Below, piece by piece: positions 9,254-18,324 of a stretch of DNA of 64,000 bases (position 1 is its first letter; each line of letters opens with the position of its first letter). The DNA comes from Acidobacteriota bacterium (lineage in GTDB: Bacteria; Acidobacteriota; Terriglobia; UBA7540): the NCBI GenBank assembly GCA_021787735.1, contig JAJYLL010000006.1, positions 1 to 64,000 of the forward strand, in the 5' to 3' direction. Made by a program: the position numbers and the translations under genes. The notes beneath the pieces are model-generated. The model saw only the letters and a list, made by a program, of their open reading frames with translations, did not search any database and was not told the origin of the DNA.

Positions 9254-9477
9254 AACCCCCTCCTGTTTACTGCAACCCCACTCCGGTCTATTTTCGAGTA
9301 TCCGGCGTGAGGTCTCTCACCCCCCGGCCTTTCAAAACGCAAACCCACTTCGTAATCTTCTTGAATGTCATCATATGTGCATGGGGATACATCTACAATT
9401 GGGCAAAGACACCAATTGATGAGGAAAAATGCCGGAAAGCTATAGGGGGAATACCTGCTTGGTGTTGTGCTATTACC

Positions 9478-10170
9478 TTATGGCTGGACAAGCCCTCGTC
9501 GGATGGCGTATCGAACCAGTTCCGCCACCGTGTGCATGTTGAGCTTGTGCATGATATTGCTTCGGTGAGAATCCGCAGTCTTGGCACTGACGCCCAGCGA
9601 GGCCGCAATCTCTTTGGTTGTTCTGCCTTCAGCCACCAGTTGAAGCACTTGGAGTTCGCGATGCGTAAGCGATTCGCTCTCCTCTGAACTCTGCTGCAGA
9701 TAGGCTTCGACAACGGTCTGTGAGATTCCTGGGCTCAGGTAGATTCTCCCGTTTAGTATTTCGTGGATCGCCTCGATCAGTTCACTCGCCGCCCGCGATT
9801 TAAGGACGTAACCACGGATCCCGGATTTCAGCGCCTCCAGGATATACCGGTTCTCCGTGTGAACCGTCAGCAGAATCACCTTTGCGGAAGGAAGGGCCCT
9901 GCGGATTTGCGCAGCCGCTTCAATCCCTGTCATCACGGGCATGCTGATGTCCATGACAACCAGGTCAGGCTGCAGATCCATTGCCCGGGAAACCGCCTCC
10001 GAGCCATTGGAAGCTTCACCTGCAATTTCAAATCCTTCGCGGGACAGAATGGTCTTCAAGCCCTGCAGAACAATCTGATGGTCATCCGCCACCAGCACGC
10101 GGACAGGGTGTTCGACCCCTTTTGAATACTGAGAAGTAATTTCGCTTTGAGAAGTCGTACCGATCATCAC
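9478..10170 (-). CDS. NarL/LuxR-type response regulator
   Basis: A two-component response regulator. The receiver domain covers about residues 22-140, with acidic pair ADDH, phospho-acceptor VVMDISMP and conserved lysine VLKSRA. A LuxR-type helix-turn-helix spans about 165-225 (LTHRELQVLQLVAEG, TKEIAASLGVSAKT). Length 230 is normal. The start has a GGAGG site six bases upstream. No histidine kinase is adjacent, so the partner is unknown. The region upstream holds a small perfect palindrome (GACTATTAGTC, 10329-10339) that might be an operator, though its link to this gene is speculative. Confidence 0.92.
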   Translation of the reverse strand: MMIGTTSQSEITSQYSKGVEHPVRVLVADDHQIVLQGLKTILSREGFEIAGEASNGSEAVSRAMDLQPDLVVMDISMPVMTGIEAAAQIRRALPSAKVILLTVHTENRYILEALKSGIRGYVLKSRAASELIEAIHEILNGRIYLSPGISQTVVEAYLQQSSEESESLTHRELQVLQLVAEGRTTKEIAASLGVSAKTADSHRSNIMHKLNMHTVAELVRYAIRRGLVQP

Positions 10171-10663
10171 GGCCTCCGATCCGGGGAACTGTACGGCTTT
10201 TCCGGCAGCATGAGATCAGAACTCAGCAGGAGAATCGGATCTTGTCCCTGGAAGTCGATTACAGCCTAGCCTTAAAATCAGGCCCGCACAATCCATGGAA
10301 TTCCCCAATCATCTATAGGTAAATTCCCGACTATTAGTCAGAAAGTCATGCAGCCGTGTCGGAACTTCCGATCCCGGTCTCCGGCATTCACCATTGCAAC
10401 TATTTGCAAACAATGGGTAAATTCTCTGCCTTCAGCTGTAGGAAAGAAGGCGATCAGCCCTTTCGGGTATCGAGTGGTGGTTCGGATAGCTAGCCAGAAG
10501 CAACCAATGGCCTTTTGTCAAAAGGGCGCAGGCGAATCGGCAAATTCCTCAGACCGTGTGGCCTATCGCCGCACCTTTTTGTCACCTGCCGCAGTTCCAA
10601 TGGTGCTTCCAGCGGCTGTAGGTTGAGGAGACGATTCCGGCTCGATAAGGTGTTACGCTCTCC
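10171..10663. other. Intergenic region between divergent genes
   Basis: About 490 bases between the divergent response regulator and the RecA-like/PolB cassette. No convincing coding frame is visible. It contains the palindrome at 10329-10339 and, at its right end, the strong promoter listed separately. Confidence 0.5.
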
Positions 10664-10705
10664 TTGACTTTCGCTTTTTATTCGCCTATTATCACCTTGT
10701 GGTGA
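10664..10705 (+). promoter_or_regulatory. Near-consensus promoter overlapping an operator-like palindrome
   Basis: TTGACT at 10664-10669 and TATTAT at 10687-10692 are separated by exactly 17 bases, an excellent sigma-70-type match. A palindrome, TCACC-TTGT-GGTGA (10692-10705), begins at the end of the -10 box and covers the expected start site. A repressor bound there would block transcription. The first ATG of the cassette is at 10727. The elements are seen directly; repression is inferred. It does not match the LexA box forms I know (GAAC-N4-GTTC or CTGT-N8-ACAG). Confidence 0.65.
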
Positions 10706-10726
10706 GTTTTTCAAGACGAGAACACA

Positions 10727-11488
10727 ATGAATCCAGCGTTGCCAGAAAATAAACAAAGTGAATTTTATCAAAGGCTTATCGAATATGATAGCGGCAATCG
10801 GCAGGCAAGCCTGTTCAAAAATGATACACCAAGCCCATCTTCGGCGGTAGCCAGGATATCCGTTCCCGGCCTGCCCCGCCGGACCGCGCCATGGGCCTTC
10901 CCGGAACGCGGCCTCGCGGTTTTTTATGGTCCCGGCAACGTGCCGAAGCTGAGCCACTATTTTCTGCCGCGACTGCTGCTCCAGGGTAAGCGCGTGCTCT
11001 TCCTTGACGGAGCCAACTCCGCCGACCCGCGATTGCTGGCCCGGCTAGCGAGCGAGCGCAAGGTTCCCTTTGAGCGATTCAACCACCAGGTTCAGATTGC
11101 GCGCGCGTTCACATGTTTCCAACTCACGGAACTGATAGCGCGAGTGCCGCGCTTTCTGGCAGACTTCCCCGCCGACGTTCTGGTGGTGACGGCCCTGCCG
11201 GACCTTTATTTTGACGAAGACATTCGCGACTGGGACGCGCGCGTGACGTTTGAGCAGGCGCTTGGCCATCTTGGCCGCCTGGCGCGGCAACCAATCGTCC
11301 TCGCCATCTATTCCGCCGCGACAACTTTTACGCCCGGCGCGGCCCGCAAGAACTTTTTTGCCCGCGTCTGCCGCGCGGTCGGCGAGGTGTGGCGCTTCAG
11401 CCTGGGTGAAGACGGTCGGCCGAGTCTGATCTGCGAGCGCGGCCCGGCGAACGCCTGCCTGTGCACGCCCGCGGCGACCGCAAGATGA
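10727..11488 (+). CDS. RecA/Rad51-like protein with degenerate P-loop, first gene of PolB cassette
   Basis: A 253-residue protein with the outline of a RecA/RadA core domain. The segment GLAVFYGPGNVPKLSHY sits where Walker A should be but lacks GxxxxGK[ST]. A strand (GKRVLFLDG) follows, then ARAFTCFQLTELI, which resembles the RadA/Rad51 region after Walker A, and a Walker B-like strand ADVLVVTALPDL. The N-terminal 60 residues look disordered. ATP binding is therefore doubtful, and a structural or DNA-recruiting role is possible, as proposed for ImuA. It lies eight bases before a small gene that overlaps a family B polymerase, so the three are co-transcribed. The fold is inferred by eye; the role is unknown. 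Confidence 0.6.
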   Translation: MNPALPENKQSEFYQRLIEYDSGNRQASLFKNDTPSPSSAVARISVPGLPRRTAPWAFPERGLAVFYGPGNVPKLSHYFLPRLLLQGKRVLFLDGANSADPRLLARLASERKVPFERFNHQVQIARAFTCFQLTELIARVPRFLADFPADVLVVTALPDLYFDEDIRDWDARVTFEQALGHLGRLARQPIVLAIYSAATTFTPGAARKNFFARVCRAVGEVWRFSLGEDGRPSLICERGPANACLCTPAATAR

Positions 11489-11496
11489 GGTGAACC

Positions 11497-11844
11497 ATGG
11501 GGCGAACACTTGCAACCTTTCGTGACCTGATTGAGCAGGAAATGCTGAACTGGGAGCGCGTTTTCGGGCGCGCGCTGCGCCGGGAAGAACGCGCCCACTT
11601 TGAGGCCATGTTCAACCGCGTACGGCTTTACATTCAGGCCTGCACGTACGAGTTTCCGGTGCATGCGATGGACGCCATCAATGTGGCCGTGGGCCTCGAC
11701 CATGAAATCCGACTGCGCTCGATTGAAGCGCGACTGGGGATCAACCTTGAAAATCAGTGGATGGATTCTCGATCTCTACCCTTCCCCGGCGGGGATGACC
11801 TTGTGGCTGATTCAGCCGAACCAGAAACGCCTTCGTCTGATTGA
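11497..11844 (+). CDS. Small unknown protein, second gene of PolB cassette
   Basis: 115 residues, not recognised. The N-terminal two thirds are predicted helical with many charged residues (LIEQEMLNWERVFGRALRREERAHFEAMF). The last 25 residues are Pro/Ser/Asp-rich and probably unstructured. A good GAGGTG ribosome site precedes the ATG, eight bases after the RecA-like gene ends. Its 3' end overlaps the probable start of the polymerase by up to about 100 bases in another frame, implying translational coupling. An adaptor between the RecA-like protein and the polymerase is a natural guess from position only. Confidence 0.7.
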   Translation: MGRTLATFRDLIEQEMLNWERVFGRALRREERAHFEAMFNRVRLYIQACTYEFPVHAMDAINVAVGLDHEIRLRSIEARLGINLENQWMDSRSLPFPGGDDLVADSAEPETPSSD

Positions 11845-13996
11845 CCCGTCGTTCCATCCCGGCTTTTACGTTCAGGGAGCGGAGCCGCGCCTGCGTCAAC
11901 TGGGTCGCGTGCTGGCAGCGCGTGCGCGCGTCCGCTGCGCCTTCGCGGAAAAATTCAGCATCTGGGACGGACGGCCCATCCGGGTGCTTGAAATCACCGT
12001 ACATCATCCGGCGCAGTTTGCGGCGATTGCGCGTTTCGTCCGCCGCTATGACACGCGCTTCACGCTCTACAACTCTGATCTGATGCTCGCGCCGCTCTAC
12101 TGCTGGCAGAAAAACGTGTTCCCTCTGGCCCGGGTGGACATTGAAATCGCAAGCCAGTCCGCCGCACTCGTCGGCGCCATTGAATGCCGCGACGACGAAT
12201 GGGCGCTCGATTACGAACTGCCGCCAATCCGGACGCTGCAACTGCGCCTCGAGGGCCTGGCGCAGGTGGACCCTCAGCACGGACGGCGCGGCGCGCTGCT
12301 AGCGGAAATCGACGGCGAACAGCAGGTGCTGGAGGATTCCGATGAGCCCGTGGCTAGCGGCGTTGAGCGGCTGCTGCGCGCGCACGATCCCGACCTGATC
12401 GTCACCGAGTGGGGAGATTCCACCCTGCTCCCCGCCCTGATGCGGCAGGCACAGCGGCTCGGATTTGAGCTCAGCCTCAATCGAGACCAGTCGCCGGTAG
12501 GGCGCAGCCGCTCGCGCAGTTATATGAGTTATGGGCGCATCCTTTACAAAGGAAGCTCCACCACGCTTGCCGGCCGGCTTCACGTCGATCTGCGCAACTC
12601 CTTCATCGCGCACCAGTGCGAACTGGACGGACTGTGGGAACTGGTCCGCATCACCCGGCTCCCCGTACAGTATTCGGCCCGTACCAGCACCGGCACCGGA
12701 ATTTCCTACATGCAGATGGAGATGGCTTACCGCGACGGCACGCTGATTCCCACCCAGAAAGCCGAGCCTGAAACGCCAAAGCATCCCGACGAGTTGCTGC
12801 TGGCCGACCGCGGCGGGCTGGTGTTTTCGCCGCGCCTCGGTTTTTTTGAGAACGCCGCCGAGCTCGATTTTGCAAGCGAATATCCCAACATCATGGCGCG
12901 CTTCAACGTCTCGCCGGAAACCGTCAACTGCCGCTGCTGCCCGGATGCGCCGCGCGTTCCGGAACTTGGCTATCGCGTGTGCCAGCGTCGGCGCGGCATC
13001 ACCAGCCGCGTGGTAGAGCGCCTGATCGCCAAGCGCCAAGAATACAAGCAGCGGATGCAAGCCGCCGAGGCCGTTCCAGAAACGCCCGGACAGATTCCGG
13101 CCGCGGTGAACCATTCTGCCAGCTACAGCCTGCGGCGGTCGTCGCTCAAGTGGCTGCTGGTCTGCTGCTTCGGCTACACGGGCTACAAGAACGCACGCTT
13201 CGGCAAAATCGAAGCGCACGAGGCCATCAACGCGCTGGCACGGGAAAAACTTCTGGTGGCCAAGGAAGTCGCGGAGCTGAAAGGCTTCCGCGTTCTGCAC
13301 GCGCTGGTCGATTCGCTTTACGTCGAGCGGCTAGGCGCCACGCGCCGGGACTACGAGCAACTGGCGCAGGAAATCGAACGGCTCACCGGCCTGCCGCTGG
13401 CGCTCGAGGCCATTTATCGCTTCGTGGTGTTTCTGCCTTCACGGCAGAACGCCGAAATCCCGGTGCCCAACCGCTTTTTCGCCGTGGCGGAAAACGGCGA
13501 ACTGAAAATTCGCGGGCTCGAGTGCCGCCGGCATGATACGCCGCCCGTGGTCTCACGCATGCAGCACCAGGTGCTGGAAATTCTGGCCGAGGCGCGCGAT
13601 TTTGAAAGCTATTGCCGCAAACTGGAAGAAGCCCGCCGAACCCTCGACCGCTACCTCGACCGGCTGGCCGACGGCAGCATGGACGTGGAAGATCTGATCA
13701 TCAGCAAGCGCCTGACCCGCGCACCCGATGCCTACCGCAAAGATACGGCCACGGCCGTCGTCGCCCGGCAACTCGACCGCTCCGGCGTCAAGCTGCGACC
13801 GGGAGAAACCATCGGCTACATCATTACCGACGCCGGCTCAAAATTCCCTGACGACCGCTTCCGCGCCTTCACGCTGTGGGAAGCCTGGCACGGCTACGAC
13901 GTCCGGCAGTATCAGCAGGCCCTGCTCGACGCCTTCAAGCCGTTCGAGCATTATGTCATGGCCACGACGGGCACGACGCGCTCACTGAGCTTCTGA
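11747..13996 (+). CDS. Family B DNA polymerase with degenerate exonuclease domain
   Basis: About 749 residues. The palm carries GGLVFSPRLGFFENAAELDFASEYPNIM-type sequence, with motif A aspartate at about residue 374. Motif B is SLKWLLVCCFGYTGY, keeping the lysine and the FG. Motif C reads HALVDSLY instead of YGDTDSLF: the second aspartate (about 522) remains and the first is leucine. The thumb follows (LIISKRLTRAP). In the 3'-5' exonuclease region the equivalents of FDIE (LRLE, about 166-169) and NxxxFD (EWGDSTLLP) have lost catalytic acids, so proofreading is probably absent. The start is uncertain: TTG 11747 keeps WILDLYP, ATG 11795 is the alternative. It is co-transcribed with a RecA-like and a small protein. 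A translesion or repair role is inferred. Confidence 0.85.
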   Translation: MKISGWILDLYPSPAGMTLWLIQPNQKRLRLIDPSFHPGFYVQGAEPRLRQLGRVLAARARVRCAFAEKFSIWDGRPIRVLEITVHHPAQFAAIARFVRRYDTRFTLYNSDLMLAPLYCWQKNVFPLARVDIEIASQSAALVGAIECRDDEWALDYELPPIRTLQLRLEGLAQVDPQHGRRGALLAEIDGEQQVLEDSDEPVASGVERLLRAHDPDLIVTEWGDSTLLPALMRQAQRLGFELSLNRDQSPVGRSRSRSYMSYGRILYKGSSTTLAGRLHVDLRNSFIAHQCELDGLWELVRITRLPVQYSARTSTGTGISYMQMEMAYRDGTLIPTQKAEPETPKHPDELLLADRGGLVFSPRLGFFENAAELDFASEYPNIMARFNVSPETVNCRCCPDAPRVPELGYRVCQRRRGITSRVVERLIAKRQEYKQRMQAAEAVPETPGQIPAAVNHSASYSLRRSSLKWLLVCCFGYTGYKNARFGKIEAHEAINALAREKLLVAKEVAELKGFRVLHALVDSLYVERLGATRRDYEQLAQEIERLTGLPLALEAIYRFVVFLPSRQNAEIPVPNRFFAVAENGELKIRGLECRRHDTPPVVSRMQHQVLEILAEARDFESYCRKLEEARRTLDRYLDRLADGSMDVEDLIISKRLTRAPDAYRKDTATAVVARQLDRSGVKLRPGETIGYIITDAGSKFPDDRFRAFTLWEAWHGYDVRQYQQALLDAFKPFEHYVMATTGTTRSLSF

Positions 13997-15031
13997 CTTC
14001 TTGCCACGCCAGCCTGGGACATAGGTGCACTCGCCAGCACGGTCATGACGCACGACGCATCCCAGGCAAAGCGCCTGTGAGTGCCGCCTGCAATAGAAAA
14101 TCACCGGACGCACACCGCATTCGGGACAGAGCGGCAACCCCGGAGCTTCGTAGGTATAAACCGCGTGCTCGTTATCTTTCTTCATGCCATCTCCGTCCGA
14201 ACTCGTACTGCTCTGAGTCTGCTCCATCGAATTGGAGGGGCCAGAAACCGGGGTTGTCGCCGATCGAGTTAATCCTAAGGTAGGCTCGCCAGTTCTGATC
14301 GGAATATCCATAGGATCAGTCGGTGCTTCCGAAGCACGCGGGACCGCCCAAGCGTAAGCCGCGCGCGGCTGCTGGCCCAGAGTCAGCCCAAAAACTGAAC
14401 CAGCTTGGCGGACAGAACTGGGAGGAACAGCACTGGCATTGGGAGACGGCAAGCCAACGGATACCTCCTCAGGCGGCGAATGGAAAACAAGTGCCATGAC
14501 CGTTGGGGCCAACAGTGCCACCCAAGATAGCCAATATCCAGCAAGCCAACTATGCCCCAATATCCCCCCTGTAACGGCTGGATCAGAAAGTTGGGACTCC
14601 CATGACACGCCGACGTACGCTAGGTAAACAGATGCGAGTAAAGACACGCTGACTGTCGCGATCCGCGGAAGGCCGACCAAAGCGAGCACGAAAAGGACCC
14701 CACAAGCCACCGGGATACTCCATAAGACGGGCACCGCATCGGAATCAATTGATTTACCGGCGGAGGAGACGCCTGCATGCGCTTTCGGGAGCGACTCCAA
14801 ACTTTCATCGCGACCCAGCCCTGCTTGGAGGCCTTTCTGCATGTTTCGATCAAATTGTTCCATCGCCTGCGAGTCCATCTTCTGCTGAGCCTTACCGGTC
14901 GCACATTCGTATCCCGAGAACCGGAACGTCACGGGGCCGCACGAAACCTGCAGCCATGGCATAAAAAAGGCCACGATACCCAGCAACGCCGCCGGGAGGG
15001 AGACTGCTCGTTTCCATCCGGTTTTCGTCAT
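13982..15031 (-). CDS. Membrane protein with C-terminal B-box-like zinc finger
   Basis: 349 residues, family not recognised. It has a hydrophobic segment near the N-terminus (LPAALLGIVAFFMPWLQV), three more around residues 105-200, and a long Pro/Ser/Thr-rich linker. The C-terminal 45 residues hold paired ligands CPECG, YCRRHSQALCLGC, RHDRAGEC. That spacing resembles a B-box-type zinc finger, rare in bacteria outside Acidobacteria and relatives. The 3' end overlaps the 3' end of the convergent polymerase gene by 15 bases. The ATG at 15031 has GGAGAAAG upstream at a long spacing; an ATG at 15079 is possible. Confidence 0.6.
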   Translation of the reverse strand: MTKTGWKRAVSLPAALLGIVAFFMPWLQVSCGPVTFRFSGYECATGKAQQKMDSQAMEQFDRNMQKGLQAGLGRDESLESLPKAHAGVSSAGKSIDSDAVPVLWSIPVACGVLFVLALVGLPRIATVSVSLLASVYLAYVGVSWESQLSDPAVTGGILGHSWLAGYWLSWVALLAPTVMALVFHSPPEEVSVGLPSPNASAVPPSSVRQAGSVFGLTLGQQPRAAYAWAVPRASEAPTDPMDIPIRTGEPTLGLTRSATTPVSGPSNSMEQTQSSTSSDGDGMKKDNEHAVYTYEAPGLPLCPECGVRPVIFYCRRHSQALCLGCVVRHDRAGECTYVPGWRGKKSEAQ

Positions 15032-15308
15032 CAGACACTCGCTTTCTCCGCTAGCACTCGACTGTTCTACCTCCGGCATTAAATGGTTGCCAGCCGAGGC
15101 GGTGGTTCAACCGGCAGCTTGCCTTTCGCGCAGAATCATACTCCCTCCACGCGCCCGTTTCAATCCTATCACTGGTAAGGCAGCACCGGGACTGCGCAAC
15201 CGGTCGGCAGCCCGCCTTTGGGACAGAACGGCGACATTAACTGAACGTGCTAGATACCGCCTTGTTAACGAATTCTTGCCGCCCCGGTGGAATTATGATA
15301 AAAACCTA

Positions 15309-16556
15309 ATGAGTGGGGTTGTACGGGACGACGGGCACCAGGGTACTGCAAAACCAGCGAGGACGACGCAAGTGGGTGCACGACTGGCGCTTGAGAAGCC
15401 CGTGGGCTCTCATAACAGATCTATCGATGGTCCGCCCACTAATGGCGGCAAATCATACAAAACACAACCCTTGGATGCGGCGACGGTGCCAAGTTTCGGC
15501 CTGCTGGGCCCTACTGAGGAAGAGCGCAAGCGCCGCCGGCTGGTGCTGGGCCTCAGTCCATTATTTGAAGCCGTAGCCATCGGCATCATGTTCTGGGCGC
15601 TGATGAGCCTGCCGCCCAACCCATTCCTGAACAAGGTAAGAGAACAAGTCCTTTATTTCCATCCAGTAGCGCCGGAGGCCGCAAAGCAGGCGCCCAGGCT
15701 GTTGGAGCGCCCTGTCCTGCCGAAGCAGGCTGTGGCCGCACCTATAACGCCGAGGCTACGACGGGAGCAGGTCCAGAAACCGCCCGAGATGGCGCACCTC
15801 AAGGTCCCGGAAATTTCCCAGCCCAAGATTGAGCTCCCGCAGGCGCCGCCCGCTCCCAAACCGGTGGAACATTTTGCGGCTGCGGAGGTTCCGCATCCAG
15901 CGCAACGCCAGGTGGCCATGCTTCACGTGGGAGCGTTCAATCCCGGCAGCATGGCCAAGCCGACCGTCAACCGGCCCTTGCGCGAGGTCCAGACGGGAGG
16001 CTTCGGAGCGGAAAACGGCATTCCCAACGATCCCGCGGCCGACAGCCACAACCACGTTGCGCAGCTTGGATCGTTTGATCTGCCCTCGGGCCCCGGCCAG
16101 GGTAACGGCACGGGCGGAGCGCGTGGTGTTCGGGGCACGGTGGCCAGCGCAGGATTTGGCAACGGCATTGGAGCCGGCACGGGCAGCCGCCAGCGCGCAG
16201 ACGCCCAAACCGTGCAGCAGGGAGGCTTTGGCACCGTGGCGGCGGGCAAGGCGACCAAGACACACGTGGCGGCGGAAACGGCGGCGTTCAAGCCGGTGGT
16301 GATTCTGTCCAAGCCTGATCCGGTTTATCCGGCGGAAGCGCGCCGGCAACACATTGAGGGCCAGGTCATCCTGAGCGTTCTTTTCGGGTCTTCCGGAAGC
16401 CTGCAGGTGCTGAAGGTTGTGCAGGGGCTGGGTTACGGAATGGACCAGGCGGCCATCCAGGCTGCGGAGCGTATCCATTTCAAGCCCGCCGAGCGCGACG
16501 GCCGCCCTGTGGATTCTACGGCCTTGGTCCACATCATTTTTCAGCTTGCTTATTGA
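15309..16556 (+). CDS. TonB-family (energy transducer) protein
   Basis: About 415 residues. One membrane segment (VAIGIMFWALMSL, about 90-103) follows a cytoplasmic N-terminus containing EEERKRRRLVLGLSPLF. A Pro/Lys/Gln-rich periplasmic linker and a Gly-rich stretch come next. The C-terminal TonB domain includes VILSKPDPVYPAEARRQ, IEGQVILSVLFGSSG and HFKPAERDGRPVDS. It would couple the proton-motive force to outer-membrane receptors, although many acidobacterial copies have no ExbBD partner nearby and may do other work. The long upstream extension to 15087 is low-quality sequence, so I start at the ATG at 15309; no strong ribosome site supports either choice. The M48 protease gene follows 15 bases downstream. 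Confidence 0.8.
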   Translation: MSGVVRDDGHQGTAKPARTTQVGARLALEKPVGSHNRSIDGPPTNGGKSYKTQPLDAATVPSFGLLGPTEEERKRRRLVLGLSPLFEAVAIGIMFWALMSLPPNPFLNKVREQVLYFHPVAPEAAKQAPRLLERPVLPKQAVAAPITPRLRREQVQKPPEMAHLKVPEISQPKIELPQAPPAPKPVEHFAAAEVPHPAQRQVAMLHVGAFNPGSMAKPTVNRPLREVQTGGFGAENGIPNDPAADSHNHVAQLGSFDLPSGPGQGNGTGGARGVRGTVASAGFGNGIGAGTGSRQRADAQTVQQGGFGTVAAGKATKTHVAAETAAFKPVVILSKPDPVYPAEARRQHIEGQVILSVLFGSSGSLQVLKVVQGLGYGMDQAAIQAAERIHFKPAERDGRPVDSTALVHIIFQLAY

Positions 16557-16571
16557 AAGAGAGGGGAAAGC

Positions 16572-18245
16572 ATGAAGGCACTGAGGTACATCTCGTTAGC
16601 CATGTTTCTGGCAGCCGTAGCGGGAGCCTTCCCGCTGCACGCGCAGGAGCCGGGAGAGCAATCGAGCGTCGTCCATCAGGCGCTTGCAAAAATCGTCAAG
16701 CGGGAAAACGACTTGGTCAAGATGTTTGGCAACTACAGCCCTCGCGTGGAAACCTACATCCAGGAAACCCATACCGACAAGGACCGCACCACGCACATTT
16801 CCGGTGACGACTATTTCCTGGGCCGCCTGGAAGTGAAGGACGGCGTGATTGAAAAGTCGTTTCTGCCCTCGAAGGGCCTTACGCTGAAGAACGTGATGGG
16901 CAACGTGCTGCTTTACAAGCCTTTCCTGCGCGTCTTTTCCTTCCAGTTGATGCCGGGATCGTTTGCGTATCCTGTATTTATCGATCCCCAGCATTTCGAT
17001 CTTGCGCACTACGATTTTGAATTTGTGGGACGCGAATTTCTTGGCCAGGTGCGCTGCCTGGTGTTCAACGTCCGGCCGCGCCTGCATGCCGGAAAGGGCC
17101 TGTTTGAAGGCCGCATCTGGGTTGAAGACCAGCAATTCCACATCGTGCGCTTCAATGGTTCCTATGGAATGCACGGCGATTACACGTTCCACTTCGACAG
17201 CTGGCGTGAGAACCTGCAACCCGGCCTTTGGCTGCCGGTGTACGTCTACAGCGAGGAATCGGACCTTGCCGGCTACGGCGTTCCGCACCTGGGCTTCAGG
17301 GCCCAGACTCGGCTGTGGGGTTACGTGCTGAAGACCACCACGCCCGATCAGGAACTGACGCAGATCCTGGTGGATTCCAATTCCAAGGTGGATGACGCCA
17401 GCACTACCGAGCACGACAATTCTCCGCTGCAGAGCGAGCGCGACTGGCGGCAAGAAGCAGAAGACAACGTCCTGAACCGGCTGCAGAAGGGCGGACTGCT
17501 GGCCCCGCCCGGACCCGTGGACAAGGTAATGGAAACGGTGGTGAACAACCTGATCGTCACCAACCACCTGGACAATCTTCCGGCCGTCCGCTGCCGCGTC
17601 CTGCTCACCTATCCTCTGGAATCCTTCACCATCGGCAACACCATTGTGCTCAGCAAGGGCCTGCTTGACACGCTGCCGGATGAGGCCAGCCTGGCCATGG
17701 TGCTGGCGCACGAACTGGCGCATATCGCCCTGGGCGACACGGTCGACACCAAGTATGCCTTCTACGACCGCATGATGGTGTCAGATTCACAACTTCTGAA
17801 GAAATTTGATTTCGCCCGTACCCCGCAGGACGAAGAGCGCGCCGACCAGGAAGCCGTCAAGCTGCTCGACAACTCGCCCTACAAGAACAAGCTGGGCAAG
17901 GCAGGGCTGTTCCTGAAGGCGCTGGCTGAAATCGCTCCTGAGACACCCAACCTGTTTGGAGCGCACATGGGCAACCGCCTGATCGACAGGCACGAGCAAG
18001 TCCGCATGGCGCAACTGCTGCAGGGCGCCCCCGCACTCGAGCCCCAATCCATTGATCAGATCGCCGCCCTGCCGCTCGGCGGGCGCATCAAGGTGAATGC
18101 GTGGAATGACCAGATCCGCCTGATGAAGTCCGCGCCGGTCAACCTGATCTCGGCCAAAGACAAAATGCCGTTTGAGGTAACGCCCCTGATTCCTTACCTC
18201 ACCTGGTATTCCGACGTTCCGGAACAGCAGCAGGCTCAGCGGTGA
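16572..18245 (+). CDS. Secreted M48-family metalloprotease
   Basis: 557 residues with a signal peptide (MKALRYISLAMFLAAVAGAF, cut after LHA). The first 300 residues are a beta-rich domain of unknown role. The peptidase domain follows: zinc motif HELAHIALGD near residue 380, and a third-ligand glutamate in DEERADQEAV about 45 residues later, as in M48B/BepA-type periplasmic proteases. The ribosome site is AGAGGGGAAAGC. It is co-directional and close to the TonB-family gene. A part in outer-membrane protein quality control is plausible from the family; the substrate is unknown. Confidence 0.88.
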   Translation: MKALRYISLAMFLAAVAGAFPLHAQEPGEQSSVVHQALAKIVKRENDLVKMFGNYSPRVETYIQETHTDKDRTTHISGDDYFLGRLEVKDGVIEKSFLPSKGLTLKNVMGNVLLYKPFLRVFSFQLMPGSFAYPVFIDPQHFDLAHYDFEFVGREFLGQVRCLVFNVRPRLHAGKGLFEGRIWVEDQQFHIVRFNGSYGMHGDYTFHFDSWRENLQPGLWLPVYVYSEESDLAGYGVPHLGFRAQTRLWGYVLKTTTPDQELTQILVDSNSKVDDASTTEHDNSPLQSERDWRQEAEDNVLNRLQKGGLLAPPGPVDKVMETVVNNLIVTNHLDNLPAVRCRVLLTYPLESFTIGNTIVLSKGLLDTLPDEASLAMVLAHELAHIALGDTVDTKYAFYDRMMVSDSQLLKKFDFARTPQDEERADQEAVKLLDNSPYKNKLGKAGLFLKALAEIAPETPNLFGAHMGNRLIDRHEQVRMAQLLQGAPALEPQSIDQIAALPLGGRIKVNAWNDQIRLMKSAPVNLISAKDKMPFEVTPLIPYLTWYSDVPEQQQAQR

Positions 18246-18324
18246 ATTTCTTCAAAGCGGTTGCTGTGTCCGGACTCCCCGCTGCCGGGTCGCCGTCGCG
18301 GCCCGGCAGATGCTTTACGATCCC

